NCBI RefSeq assembly: GCF_016862175.1
Contig: NZ_BOML01000071.1
Location: 80,390-144,389 of the forward strand
DNA: 64,000 nt
Source of the DNA: Paractinoplanes durhamensis
Lineage (GTDB): Bacteria; Actinomycetota; Actinomycetes; Mycobacteriales; Micromonosporaceae
Direction: 5' to 3'
Shown here: positions 6,835 through 15,797 of the stretch, in pieces
How positions within the stretch are numbered: position 1 is the first letter of the stretch
How the letters are laid out: every line of letters begins with the position of its first letter
Position numbers and translations under genes: made by a program
Notes under the pieces: generated by a model
Told to the model about the DNA's origin: nothing
Seen by the model: the letters and a program-made list of their open reading frames with translations, nothing else
Databases searched by the model: none

Positions 6835-9765
6835 TCAGGCGGGGCGGCGATCCTCCGGCGGCACGTTTCCCCGGTCGTACAGCTCGGTGATCCGGTTCCG
6901 GGCCGCCTTGGCGGCCGCCTGGTCACCGAGCTTTCGGTACGCGTCGGACAGCGCCGTCTCCACCCGGATCTCCAGCTTGGCCGCCCCGAACGAGCGGATC
7001 GGCACCAGCGCCCGCCGCAACGCGCCCACCCGCTCGGCATCCCGGCCCAGCGACTCCTCCAGCGTCGCGATCGACAGCCCGACCCGGCCCTCCAAGCCGG
7101 CGTCCGCGCCGTCGCGGGCCAGCTCCTCGGCCTCCTCCAGCAACGGCCTGGCCGCACCCGCGTCGCCCCGCGCCAGCGCCAGCTCGCCCAGCCCGTGCAG
7201 CGCGTACGCGTGGGCGAGGCCGGTCTCCGGCGGTGACATCCCGCGCACCTCGTCGAAGGCCGCCCCGGCCGCGGCCAGGTCGCCGCCGCTGAGGTAGGCC
7301 TGCCCGAGCCAGTAGAGCGCGGGCGCGAGCACCCGGGCCGAGCCCTGGGTGCGGGCCATCCGCGCGGCCTCGCGCAGCACCTGCACCGCCGCCTCCGGGT
7401 CGCCGCGATCGAGGTGGGCCTGTCCGATGAAGCGCAGCGCCTGCTGGCTGCCGACGATGTCCCCGCTCTCCTGGTAGTGCACCAGCGCCTCGGTGAACAG
7501 CGCCAGCGGCCGGGCCAGCTCCCCCTTGCGCCGCTGCGCGTTGGCCAGGGTCCGCTGCGCCACCGCGAGGCCGTGCCGCTCGCCGGTCGCGCGCAGCAGC
7601 TCCACCGCGTGCTCCAGCTCGGGCACCCCGGACACCCCGGCACTTCCGCTGGCCACCAGCGGCGGCATGCCCAGCATGGTCAGCACGACGCCCTCGCCGC
7701 GGCGGTCCCCGGCGTCCCGGCAGGCGGCCAGGGCGACCTCGTGGGTGGCCCGCCAGTCGTCGAAGTAGCTGCCGATCGCGTAGAACTCGTGCGCCGAGAC
7801 GGCCAGGTCCCAGCACACGTCGGCGCGGCCCAGGGCGGCCGCCTGGTCGACGGCGGCGCGGATGTTGGCCCGCTCGCGGTCGAACCAGGCCCGCGGGTGC
7901 GCCGTCGCCGCGGCCAGCTCGGCGGCCGGGACACCCACGTCCGGCACGTCGCTGTGGGTCACGTCGAAATCCTCGCCGTAGATCGCCGTGTGCGCGTGCC
8001 GGGTCAGCGTCAGCAGGGCCAGGCACACCCGCAGCGGCGCGTCGCCGAGCCCGGCACCCCAGGACGGGCCGGTGGCGGCCAGGCCGTGGGCATACTGCCG
8101 GGTCAGATCGTGGAAGCGGTAACGGGCCACGCCGGGCACCGGGTCGACCATGCCGATCGCGGCCAGCTGGGTCAGGGCCTCGGCGGCGAACGGGCCGGAC
8201 TCGTCCAGCACCGCGGCCGCGGTCCACTCGGCGAACGTCGGCAGGGCGAGCATGCCCAGACCGAGGAACAGCCGGCGGGCTCGTTCGTCGAGCGGGATCA
8301 GCCCGGCGCCGAGGGTGCGGGCCACGCTTTCCTCGCCGTACGCAAATCCCGTCGTTCCTTGTTCTTCGAGACGCTGCAGCAGCTCGCCGGTGGATCGATG
8401 GAACGTCTCCACCCGCAGCAACGCGGCCATCCGGACGGCGAGCGGCAGCCCGCCGCAGAGCCGGACCACCGCGCCGACCGCGTCCCGCTCCCCCGCCAGG
8501 CTGACGTGGTGGTCGGTGGCGATCCGGGCGAACAGCTGCTCGGCGGTGGCCTCGTCGAAGGCCCCGAGCGGCGGCACGTGGTGGGTGGGCGCGCCGAGGT
8601 CCGGCAGCCGGCGCCGCGAGGTGATCAGGGTGAGGCACTTGCCGCCGCCGGGCAGCAGATCGCGGACCTGAGCGCCGTCGGCGGCGTCGTCGAGCAGGAC
8701 CAGGACCTGGCGGCCGGCCATCGTCGAGCGGAACAGCGACGCCCGCTCGGCCCGGCTCTCCGGCACGGCCGGCACCCCCAGCGCGCGGAGGAACTCGGCG
8801 AGCACCTCGGCCGGATCGGCCGGCTGCTCCCGGGTGCCGCGCAGGTCGGCCCAGAGCTGGCCGTCCGGGTAGGTCTCCGCCGCGTCGTGCGCCGCCCCCA
8901 GCGCCAGCGCGGTCTTGCCCATCCCGCCCGGCCCGGAGATCGCCAGCACCGGCAGCTTGGGCCGGCGGAGCAGCCAGAGGATCTCGGCGAGCAGGCCGTC
9001 GCGGCCGAGGAGGTAGGGCGGGCGGGCCGGCAGCTGGCGGGGAACGGTGAGCCCGGGCGCCTCGCCGGTGCTGACCAGCCGGAAGGCGAGATGGCGCAGA
9101 CTCCGGTCCGGGGCCTCGCTGGCCTGCTCGTAGCGGTCGAACGCCGGGATGATGTCGGCCGCGTGACCGTCGCGGTAGAGGGCGAGCAGCAGCAGCCGGC
9201 AGAGGTTCGCGTCGGCCGGGTACTCGGCCGCGAACCCGGTCAGCTCCTCCAGCACCTCGGTGTGCGCGCCGCGCTGGACCTCCAGGTCGAACAGCCGGGT
9301 GGCGGCCCGCTTGCGCTGCCGGCGCAGCGCCTCGATCTCGCCGGACAGGGCGTCGACCTGCATGTTGGACAGCGGGCGGCCGGTCCGCCACAGGGCCAGG
9401 GCCGCGCGCAGGGCGGCGACCTCCTCCGCTGAGCCGTCGCGGCGCGCGTCGGCCTGCCGGACCAGCCGGCGGAACGACAGCATGTCGAGGTCGTCGTCGG
9501 GCACGACCAACTCGTACCCGTAGCGGGGGTGGGTTTTCAGGGCGTCGCCGCAGACCTTGCGGAGCGTGGAGACGGCTTTGTGCAACTGGGCCTGATTGAC
9601 GCCGTGCTCGCCCCACCCGGCGGAGATCAACTCCTCGGCCGGCAAGGTTCGGTTCGGTCTAAGCAGGAACGTGGCCAGCACCGCGCGAGCCCGGCCGGAA
9701 GGCAGTTCGACCAGGTCATCGCCGGTGGTGCTTATCTCTAGATCGCCCAGGACCCGGTAGAGCAT
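6835..9765 (-). CDS. SARP-family regulator with NB-ARC ATPase and TPR domains (AfsR/DnrI type)
   Basis: This is a 976-aa protein starting at ATG 9765 after AGGACAG; in-frame extension upstream is non-coding in character. Residues 1-90 form an OmpR-like winged helix (MLYRVLGDLEISTTGDDLVE), and about 95-240 a bacterial transcriptional activation domain (MQVDALSGEIEALRRQRKRA). A P-loop ATPase follows (ISGPGGMGKTALALGAA at about 272-288; VLVLLDDAADGAQV as Walker B), then TPR-type helical repeats to the C-terminus. This is the complete AfsR architecture. AfsR-like proteins activate secondary metabolism genes in response to upstream signals. No biosynthetic cluster is visible nearby, so the target is probably elsewhere. 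Confidence 0.92.
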   Translation of the reverse strand: MLYRVLGDLEISTTGDDLVELPSGRARAVLATFLLRPNRTLPAEELISAGWGEHGVNQAQLHKAVSTLRKVCGDALKTHPRYGYELVVPDDDLDMLSFRRLVRQADARRDGSAEEVAALRAALALWRTGRPLSNMQVDALSGEIEALRRQRKRAATRLFDLEVQRGAHTEVLEELTGFAAEYPADANLCRLLLLALYRDGHAADIIPAFDRYEQASEAPDRSLRHLAFRLVSTGEAPGLTVPRQLPARPPYLLGRDGLLAEILWLLRRPKLPVLAISGPGGMGKTALALGAAHDAAETYPDGQLWADLRGTREQPADPAEVLAEFLRALGVPAVPESRAERASLFRSTMAGRQVLVLLDDAADGAQVRDLLPGGGKCLTLITSRRRLPDLGAPTHHVPPLGAFDEATAEQLFARIATDHHVSLAGERDAVGAVVRLCGGLPLAVRMAALLRVETFHRSTGELLQRLEEQGTTGFAYGEESVARTLGAGLIPLDERARRLFLGLGMLALPTFAEWTAAAVLDESGPFAAEALTQLAAIGMVDPVPGVARYRFHDLTRQYAHGLAATGPSWGAGLGDAPLRVCLALLTLTRHAHTAIYGEDFDVTHSDVPDVGVPAAELAAATAHPRAWFDRERANIRAAVDQAAALGRADVCWDLAVSAHEFYAIGSYFDDWRATHEVALAACRDAGDRRGEGVVLTMLGMPPLVASGSAGVSGVPELEHAVELLRATGERHGLAVAQRTLANAQRRKGELARPLALFTEALVHYQESGDIVGSQQALRFIGQAHLDRGDPEAAVQVLREAARMARTQGSARVLAPALYWLGQAYLSGGDLAAAGAAFDEVRGMSPPETGLAHAYALHGLGELALARGDAGAARPLLEEAEELARDGADAGLEGRVGLSIATLEESLGRDAERVGALRRALVPIRSFGAAKLEIRVETALSDAYRKLGDQAAAKAARNRITELYDRGNVPPEDRRPA

Positions 9766-9954
9766 CGACTGTCCTATTCGCCGTGCCGCCACAACGTCGA
9801 GCCGCCACCGTAGGAGCTTCGCCGGGCCGGCGCCATCACCACGACGGGTAGTTGGCACGCGCGGCGCGGACGGCGCGGAAGCAAACCGGTAGCTCTCCAT
9901 GACCAAATCGCGGGGAGCAAGTGCCCCATCAGCCCATCGTGACGGGAGTACGCC

Positions 9955-10506
9955 ATGCCCCACCGCCTGCGCGGCAGCCTGGAACGCCTGACCGACGACG
10001 AGAATCGATCGCTGCGGCCGATCGGCATGAGTGTGCGGGAGGCCGCCGCGCGCACCGGCGTGCTCCTGGACCGGCTGGCCGACACCCCCGGCGTGCGCCT
10101 CGTCGCCGCCGGCGTCCTGGTCGCCGCGGGCGCGCCCCGGATCGGGTTCGCGGTCATCTCGGCCTCCCATCTGCTGCTGGTGGAGTCGGTCGCCTGGCCG
10201 GCCGGGGCCTACACGGTCACGCCGCAGGGCTTCGTGCTCTGCGACGGCGTCTACATCGGGCAGTCGGTGCACACGCTGGCCGGGTCGGTGCGGACGCTGC
10301 GGCGGGTGGCCGGCCGCCGGGTCGTGGGCGCGGTGGTCGTGGTGCACCCCTCAGGCCCGGGCACGCCGTCGCTGCCGGTCGGGCCGGCCTGGATCCGCCC
10401 GGCCGACGTGCCCGCGCAGATCGCCCGCCGGCTGCTGCTCCGCCACCGCCGAAATACTTATTGTCTAAGTGACAGTAACTCCTGGTATTGTCGGACGCAA
10501 CGCTGA
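9955..10506 (+). CDS. Conserved hypothetical protein, possibly a degenerate NERD-like fold
   Basis: This is a 183-aa protein starting at ATG 9955 with GGGAG eight bases upstream. The central region reads RIGFAVISASHLLLVESVAW, followed by YTVTPQGFVLCDGVYIGQ and VVGAVVVVHPSG. Alternating beta strands and an ESV/K-like position recall nuclease-related (NERD) domains, which carry VID-x-K at this place, but the catalytic Lys is not evident, so activity is doubtful. The last 20 codons run into an operator and promoter for the next gene. It is divergent from the SARP gene. Function is not assigned. Confidence 0.6.
   Translation: MPHRLRGSLERLTDDENRSLRPIGMSVREAAARTGVLLDRLADTPGVRLVAAGVLVAAGAPRIGFAVISASHLLLVESVAWPAGAYTVTPQGFVLCDGVYIGQSVHTLAGSVRTLRRVAGRRVVGAVVVVHPSGPGTPSLPVGPAWIRPADVPAQIARRLLLRHRRNTYCLSDSNSWYCRTQR
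10462..10474. promoter_or_regulatory. NrtR-like operator upstream of the 10527 gene
   Basis: TGTC-TAAGT-GACA lies within the longer context ACTTATTGTCTAAGTGACAG, and the flanks ACTTA and GTAACT also match the 6777 copy. A possible -10 TATTGT lies at 10486-10491, about 35 bases before the next ATG. The site sits in the 3' end of the preceding gene. Confidence 0.55.
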
Positions 10507-10526
10507 CTCTCGGTTAGGCGGTCGCG

Positions 10527-11264
10527 ATGCGCATCTGGCAATCCCTCGATCTCGTGGCCACCCTCGCCATCTCCCTCACCATCGGTGCGCTCGGCATGCT
10601 CGACCTCGCCGACGGCCCGATCCTGGCCGGCGCCACGCTGGCCACCCTCGGCGTCCTCGCGGCCGGTGCGCTGCACTCCCGGTTCCAGATAAGCGACCTG
10701 CTGCGGATCACCCGGCAGTCGCTCGTCGACCCGCCGGCCGCCGACCGGCTGCTGCACCCGTCCACCTCGGGCGTCGACGCCGACCTGGCCGGCGCGCGGA
10801 CGATCGACATCGTCGGCGTCACCCTCAACCGGACGGTCCGCAACCACGCGACGGCCCTCGCCCAGTGCCTGCGGCGCGGCGGCACCGTGCGGGTCGCGGT
10901 GATCGATCCGCACGGCGAGGTGCTGCACGAGGCCGCCCGGCGAAGCACCGCGCCGGACACCGCCGAGCTCTTCGCGCACCGGCTGCGCCCCACCCTCGAC
11001 CTGCTCGGCGAGCTGGCGGCGGCCGGCCACGGCCGGATCGAGGTGCGCCTGCTCGATTTCGTGCCGGCCTTCGGCCTGCTCGCCGCGGGCGACCGGCTGT
11101 GCGTGGACATCTACTCGCACACGTTCGGCGGCCCGGAGCCGGCGCTGACTTTGCAGGCCGGCCGCGACCACATCTGGTACCAGCATTTCCGCGGCGAGTT
11201 CGAGCAGATCTGGGCGGCCGGGCGTTTGTGTCAAAACGACAATTTGCGTACGCTCGCCGAATGA
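10527..11264 (+). CDS. Membrane-anchored protein with a DUF5919/PLD-like C-terminal domain
   Basis: This is a 245-aa protein. Residues 8-50 contain two hydrophobic helices (LVATLAISLTIGALGMLDLA and ILAGATLATLGVLAAGAL). The soluble part begins RTIDIVGVTLNRTVRNHATA, followed by GGTVRVAVIDPHG and YQHFRGEFEQIW. A hydrophobic strand, an asparagine or arginine pair and a terminal YxHFxxEFxxLW helix are seen in actinobacterial DUF5919-type proteins related to the phospholipase D fold; catalytic HKD motifs are absent. The gene overlaps the Nudix regulator by ATGA and has its own copy of the putative NrtR operator upstream, so the two are probably co-regulated. Its role is unknown. Confidence 0.65.
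   Translation: MRIWQSLDLVATLAISLTIGALGMLDLADGPILAGATLATLGVLAAGALHSRFQISDLLRITRQSLVDPPAADRLLHPSTSGVDADLAGARTIDIVGVTLNRTVRNHATALAQCLRRGGTVRVAVIDPHGEVLHEAARRSTAPDTAELFAHRLRPTLDLLGELAAAGHGRIEVRLLDFVPAFGLLAAGDRLCVDIYSHTFGGPEPALTLQAGRDHIWYQHFRGEFEQIWAAGRLCQNDNLRTLAE
11226..11254 (+). promoter_or_regulatory. Leaderless promoter with embedded operator of the Nudix regulator
   Basis: TTGTGT (11226-11231), a 17-base spacer and TACGCT (11249-11254) are followed by ATG at 11261, so the transcript would be leaderless. The palindrome TGTC-AAAAC-GACA (11229-11241) covers the -35 and spacer, consistent with autoregulation by the encoded protein. Confidence 0.6.
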
Positions 11265-11944
11265 TCGATCGGGATCATCTCTATCTCCGGCTCGCCGTCG
11301 ACCTCGCCATCCTCACCGTTCGCGAGGGCACCCTGCAGGTGCTCGTGATCACCCGGGCCAACAAGCCGTTCCAGGGCCGGCCCGCGCTGCCCGGCGGCTT
11401 CCTGCGCGGCGACGAGGACATCCCCGAGGCCGCCGTCCGCGAGCTGGCCGAGGAGACCGGCCTCGACGGCAGCACCCTCCACCTCGAACAACTCCGGGCG
11501 TACGGCGCACCAAATCGGGACCCGCGTGGCCGGGTGGTCAGCATCGCCTACCTGGCGATCATGCCGGACCTGCCGCTGCCCACCGCCGGCTCGGACGCGA
11601 GCAGCGCCGCCTGGGCCCCGGTCGGCAAGGTGGCCGGCACCCTCTCCTTCGACCACGACGAGATCCTCGCCGAGGCGGTCGAGCGGGCCCGCACCCGCCT
11701 GGAGTTCACCACCCTGGCGACGACCTTCTGCGCCCCGGCCTTCACCATGGGCGACCTGCGCAATGTGTACGAGGTGGTGTGGGGCCACGAGCTCGACCCG
11801 CGCAACTTCAGCCGCAAGGTGACCAACACCCCCGGCTTCGTCGAGCCGACCGGCGACCGCCGCATCCCCGAGGTGGGCCGCCCGGCGGCCCTCTACCGGG
11901 CCGGCGCGGCGACGACGCTGAACCCGCCGATCCTGCGGGGCTGA
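11261..11944 (+). CDS. NrtR-like Nudix-domain transcriptional regulator
   Basis: This is a 227-aa protein. Residues about 8-145 form a Nudix domain: LPGGFLRGDEDIPEAAVREL followed by AEETGL is a near-complete Nudix box. The C-terminal 75 residues form a winged helix with the NrtR signature: FTMGDLRNVYEVVWGHELDP, RNFSRKV, EPTGDRR and GRPAALYR. NrtR proteins bind ADP-ribose or NAD-related ligands through the Nudix fold and repress NAD metabolism genes through the winged helix. Here the neighbours are not NAD genes; four TGTC-N5-GACA palindromes mark its own promoter and two nearby ones. A terminator follows at 12019. Confidence 0.88.
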   Translation: MIDRDHLYLRLAVDLAILTVREGTLQVLVITRANKPFQGRPALPGGFLRGDEDIPEAAVRELAEETGLDGSTLHLEQLRAYGAPNRDPRGRVVSIAYLAIMPDLPLPTAGSDASSAAWAPVGKVAGTLSFDHDEILAEAVERARTRLEFTTLATTFCAPAFTMGDLRNVYEVVWGHELDPRNFSRKVTNTPGFVEPTGDRRIPEVGRPAALYRAGAATTLNPPILRG

Positions 11945-12018
11945 ACGCCCCGGAAGGAATCCGGAAGAACACCGCGACAGACTCCATCCGCCGCCCGCTG
12001 GGATGGCGGGCCCGCGGG

Positions 12019-12046
12019 CGGCCCGGCGATCCGGCACGCCGGGCCG
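12019..12046. terminator. Hairpin terminator between Nudix regulator and the convergent PNP gene
   Basis: A perfect 10-bp stem, CGGCCCGGCG with CGCCGGGCCG, closes an 8-nt loop. It lies between two converging genes. Confidence 0.7.
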
Positions 12047-12104
12047 TCTCGCAGCCAAACGCCCCGGCCGCGGGAAGGTTCCGGCGTGCCCGCCGGTCAC
12101 GCCC

Positions 12105-14084
12105 TCAGCGGCGCCCTCGCGCCGGCACGTCGTCCAGCGCCTGCTCCCGCGCGGCGTGGACCACGAATGCGGCGGCGTTGCGAGCGGCCGCCGCCTGATG
12201 CTCGTCGGTCTTGCCGACACCCCAGTCCGAGATCGCCTTGACCACGATCCAATCCACCTCGGCGTCGGCCGCGGCCGCGTAGACGCCGGCACCCTCCATC
12301 TCACCGCCGAGCGCATCGGGCTGCTGGGCGCGCAACTCGTCGACCAGCGCCCGCGAGTTCACCAGGACACTGGCCGAGACCATCGGCCCGAAGTGGACCT
12401 CGGCCGTCCCCCGCCAGGTGCGCCCGGCCGCGCGGAACCCGCTCAACAGGGCCGTCGACGGCGTCACGTAGTCGCCACGAACGAGGACGACCGGGTCGCC
12501 GGCCTCCGCCGGATCGGTCACCTTCCGATGGTCGACGGCACGCAGCTGATCGCAGACCAGCACATCGCCGTACTCGTGCTGGTCCGGCCGGAGGCCGTAA
12601 CAGATGCCGGCGAGGATGAGGAAGTCCAGATCCAGCCGGTCGATCAGCGCGGCCGCGGCGATCCCGGCACTGCCCGGCCCCACCGCACCCGGCTCCACCT
12701 GGGCGAGCATGAGCTCGGTGCGGCTCACCACGCCCAGCCGCAGCACGACCTGACCGGCCACCCGGAACGGTTCGGGCTCGCCCTGGTTGACGGCCTGCAC
12801 CGCCGCGACGACCGCGTCCCGCTCGCCTGCGGTGACCACCATGATCAACGTACGGGACCGGTCGTTCAGCAGCCGCCGTGTCTCCCGCAGACGGCTCCGG
12901 ACGACGTCCCGCGCCCGGACGTACTGCCGCAGTGCGACGGCCAGGACCAGCACCCCCACCGCCGACATGATGCTGACCAGCCAGCCGATGAGCCAGGCCG
13001 GCCAGCTGACCGGGCTCAACCCGTCCGGGTCGGTGAACAGCAGGCGCTGGGCGAGCCAGCGCAGCGCCGAGCCGTAGGTCACCGGGCGCCCGGCACAGGC
13101 GTCGCCGCACGAAGCTCGTTCCCAGATCGGCACCATGCGGGCGAGCACCAGCAGCACGACGGCCTGGCCGCCCAGATACCAGAGCACGAAGCCGCCCCGG
13201 TCGAAGATGCGGACCGGCTCCCGGACGGCTCGGTGGTCCGACAATCGCACGCTGAGGCCGCCGGCAAGCCGCTCCGACCAGGCGTCGACCTCCGCGCGCA
13301 TGCCCTCGGTGGTGACTCCGCGCCGAAGGCAGAGCAACTCCTCGGTGGTCTCCCCGTGCGACATCCGCACGCCGAGGTCCGCCGCCGCCGCCCCGGCCTC
13401 GGCCGCCAGCAACCGATCGAGCCCACGCCGGACCTCGCGAAGCAACAGCCGGGGCGAGGTCTCGACCTGAACGTGGTGGCAGAGCACCATCGACCAGTTC
13501 TCGTACGGCACGACCTCGGGTGACCGGCGGCGCATCGCCCGGGCGAACCCGACGAGCGAGCTCGCCACTCCGCAGGCCAGCAGCACGGCCACCGGCACGA
13601 CCGCGCCCAGAACGAGGAACAGCAGGGCCCAGGCGAAGAAGATCGCTCCGGTGGCGGTCCACACCAGATCGGACAGGGCCGCGAGGGCCAGCAACGAGAA
13701 CGACGGGATCAGCAGGACCCAGCCGTCCCACCCGCGGACGAGCCGCTGGGCAACGGCAGCCCGCAGGTCGGGCACCGGCCGGGCCGCATCGCCCGGCGGC
13801 TGCAACAGGGCCAGCGAGTCCGGGCCACGCCAGATCAGCCGGCCCTCCCGAGCCGCCGCGTGGAGCAGCAGCGACAGCGGGCCACGGCTGCGAATCACGC
13901 CGAGCGTGCCGCGCGGCCGGACCACGTCGACGGCTTCGCGGCCGAACTCGGACTCCCGGATCGACCGCGCGGCGACCCGGCACTCGGCGAGAGTCAACTC
14001 GTTCATCCGCACCATCCGATCAGGGCGGTAGATATCCGGTAGGCGGCTCCGGAATCCTCGCGATGACTGATCCACGGCTGCCAC
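12105..14084 (-). CDS. Membrane protein with C-terminal PNP/UDP (MTA/SAH nucleosidase-like) domain
   Basis: This is up to 659 aa from GTG 14084; ATG 14006 is an alternative start, and neither has a good Shine-Dalgarno. Two hydrophobic hairpins (about residues 117-175) and two later helices (about 315-335 and 375-400) flank a soluble middle region. From about residue 410 the protein is a nucleoside phosphorylase fold: TLIMVVTAGERDAVVAAV, ILAGICYGLRP, GDVLVC, the ribose-binding GGEMEGAGVYAAA, and AISDWGVGK with the catalytic Asp. The active-site residues look intact, so it probably cleaves a nucleoside or nucleotide. Membrane-tethered PNP domains are found as effectors in bacterial conflict systems. 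It is divergent from the amyloid-motif pair. Confidence 0.75.
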   Translation of the reverse strand: MAAVDQSSRGFRSRLPDIYRPDRMVRMNELTLAECRVAARSIRESEFGREAVDVVRPRGTLGVIRSRGPLSLLLHAAAREGRLIWRGPDSLALLQPPGDAARPVPDLRAAVAQRLVRGWDGWVLLIPSFSLLALAALSDLVWTATGAIFFAWALLFLVLGAVVPVAVLLACGVASSLVGFARAMRRRSPEVVPYENWSMVLCHHVQVETSPRLLLREVRRGLDRLLAAEAGAAAADLGVRMSHGETTEELLCLRRGVTTEGMRAEVDAWSERLAGGLSVRLSDHRAVREPVRIFDRGGFVLWYLGGQAVVLLVLARMVPIWERASCGDACAGRPVTYGSALRWLAQRLLFTDPDGLSPVSWPAWLIGWLVSIMSAVGVLVLAVALRQYVRARDVVRSRLRETRRLLNDRSRTLIMVVTAGERDAVVAAVQAVNQGEPEPFRVAGQVVLRLGVVSRTELMLAQVEPGAVGPGSAGIAAAALIDRLDLDFLILAGICYGLRPDQHEYGDVLVCDQLRAVDHRKVTDPAEAGDPVVLVRGDYVTPSTALLSGFRAAGRTWRGTAEVHFGPMVSASVLVNSRALVDELRAQQPDALGGEMEGAGVYAAAADAEVDWIVVKAISDWGVGKTDEHQAAAARNAAAFVVHAAREQALDDVPARGRR

Positions 14085-14141
14085 ATCTTTATTTTATGTC
14101 GCCCTGACAGCAAGCTGCCGGGGCACCAAAGGGATGATCTG

Positions 14142-15782
14142 ATGGCAATTCAGACAGTGGACCCCGCACCGCCGGCCGATGAACCACCCGCTCCGGACCT
14201 GCCGGAGGACGATTTACCCACCACCGCCACTCGCTACCTGTCGGTCGGCGCCTATGTCGACTCGCACTTCCGCAACCGTTGCCTGCGCGATGTCTACCAC
14301 CAGCGACGCCGGCCGGTCGCGCCGTCCTACGGCTTCGATCTCGGCACCGTGCTGTGGCACTGCCTTCGCGCCCGGCGGCTGACGATCTGGCGGGACGCGT
14401 CGATCATTCTGGTCGTCGGGCTCGTCGCCTATCTCGACTGGCGGGCTCTCGTCGCGGTGGGCGCCGCCATGATCGGCATGGGCATGACGAGCCCGGCGAT
14501 GCACGTCGCGGGCACCTGCTACCGGCGCGGGCATCTCATCGAGGACGGCGAGGCCGCCTGGCGTACGCGTCTGGCCGTGGCGAAGTTGATCCTGTGGGCG
14601 GCCGCCTGGCTGACCCTGGCCGTCCTCACCGCCCGCATCCTGTCCTCGGCACCGCGGCCGATCGCCGACCTGCCGCACCCGGGCATCGTCGGCGCGGCGA
14701 TCCCCGCGGTGGTCCTGCTCTTCGCGCTGCCCTGCTTCTTCAGCCTGTGGCGGCAGAAGCGGATCCGGAACTTCGCCTCGGACCGGCCGATGCCCGCCGC
14801 CGGCGACAACGCCCGTCTTCGCGACATCAACTCCCAGCGAACCGCGAACACGGTCATCTACAGCAACTTCGAGCCGTTCATCGGTTCCGGCGACGTCATC
14901 TCCACCTGGGGATTCGCCACCCGGCTGGTCCGCAAGCCGCATGACGCGACCGGAGTCACCGGCAGCGACGAGGGCCGGCGCGAGTTCGCCAACCCGCCGT
15001 TCACCGCGGAGGAGATCGTCTCCTACGTGCGGTTCCATCTCGGCCGGCTCACCGCGGGCGACGCCGAGACAACCATCCCGAACCTGACCGTCGACGACCG
15101 CATCTTCCTGTCGGCCGGGGAGCACGGCGTCCGCGACCTGATCACCGGCCCCGACCGGATCGCCGAGATCATCCGTAATCCCACCCAGCCGGCCCGCCAC
15201 TATCTCGTCTGCCAGGTCCTCGCCTGGGGCGGTGAGGTCGTCACCACCGTCCACGTCCACCTCGCCGTCCAGGGGAGATCGCTCTACCTGGAGGTGACCA
15301 CCACGTCGATGGCGCCCTGCAACGAGCGGTACCGGATCGTCGACCTCGAGGGCGGCCGGGGACCGCGAGCCTGGGTTCGAGCGATCGGGTCCGGCATCCG
15401 GGAGACGCCGGGCACGATCGCCGCCGCCCCGGTGCATCTGATCCGGACGCTTGCCGACATGGCCGGCCCGCGGCAGCGCAGCCGGCGCCGGCGACGGCGG
15501 CTGGCCGATCGTGGCGCGATGGTCAGCGTCCGCCAGCTCGGCACCGAGGACGAGCTGCGCAACTTCACCCAGCGCAAGGACGTCCTCAAGTTCCGGCGGC
15601 TCATCGAGATCAGGGTGTACGCCCACGTCCTGGATTTCCTGGACGCCTGCGACGTCGACACGACCGAATACCGGGCCCGCGGCGCCTCCGTCCTCAACGT
15701 CGGCGTCATCAACAACGGCGAGAGCGTCATCAACGGCGACGTCGCCGGCACCAGCAACCAGACCGAGAAGGCCGAGAGCTGA
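14142..15782 (+). CDS. Multi-pass membrane protein with C-terminal amyloid-signalling (BASS-like) motif
   Basis: This is a 546-aa protein starting at ATG 14142 with AAGGGA eight bases upstream. An acidic, Pro-rich N-terminus of about 27 residues precedes a four-helix membrane region (about residues 83-117, 145-165 and 183-203) and a soluble domain of about 300 residues with no family I recognise (TVDDRIFLSAGEHGVRDLIT; LVCQVLAWGGEVVTTVHVHL). The last 28 residues hold NVGVINNGESVINGDVAG (519-536). The N-terminus of the next gene product carries the matching NIGSINYGNQVIHGPVAG. Such shared motifs mark sensor-effector pairs that signal by amyloid templating. Here the usual NLR sensor is replaced by a membrane protein. 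The effector gene follows after 15 bases. Confidence 0.8.
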   Translation: MAIQTVDPAPPADEPPAPDLPEDDLPTTATRYLSVGAYVDSHFRNRCLRDVYHQRRRPVAPSYGFDLGTVLWHCLRARRLTIWRDASIILVVGLVAYLDWRALVAVGAAMIGMGMTSPAMHVAGTCYRRGHLIEDGEAAWRTRLAVAKLILWAAAWLTLAVLTARILSSAPRPIADLPHPGIVGAAIPAVVLLFALPCFFSLWRQKRIRNFASDRPMPAAGDNARLRDINSQRTANTVIYSNFEPFIGSGDVISTWGFATRLVRKPHDATGVTGSDEGRREFANPPFTAEEIVSYVRFHLGRLTAGDAETTIPNLTVDDRIFLSAGEHGVRDLITGPDRIAEIIRNPTQPARHYLVCQVLAWGGEVVTTVHVHLAVQGRSLYLEVTTTSMAPCNERYRIVDLEGGRGPRAWVRAIGSGIRETPGTIAAAPVHLIRTLADMAGPRQRSRRRRRRLADRGAMVSVRQLGTEDELRNFTQRKDVLKFRRLIEIRVYAHVLDFLDACDVDTTEYRARGASVLNVGVINNGESVINGDVAGTSNQTEKAES

Positions 15783-15797
15783 GGAAGGACTTCGCCG

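Noticed and set aside
7414..9432. A 672-codon plus-strand frame opposite the SARP gene
   Set aside because: Gln, Gly, Arg and Pro-rich with no domains; the minus strand has SARP, NB-ARC and TPR domains.
12003..13523. A 506-codon plus-strand frame opposite the membrane-PNP gene
   Set aside because: Shadow frame; the minus strand encodes coherent transmembrane helices and a nucleoside phosphorylase fold.
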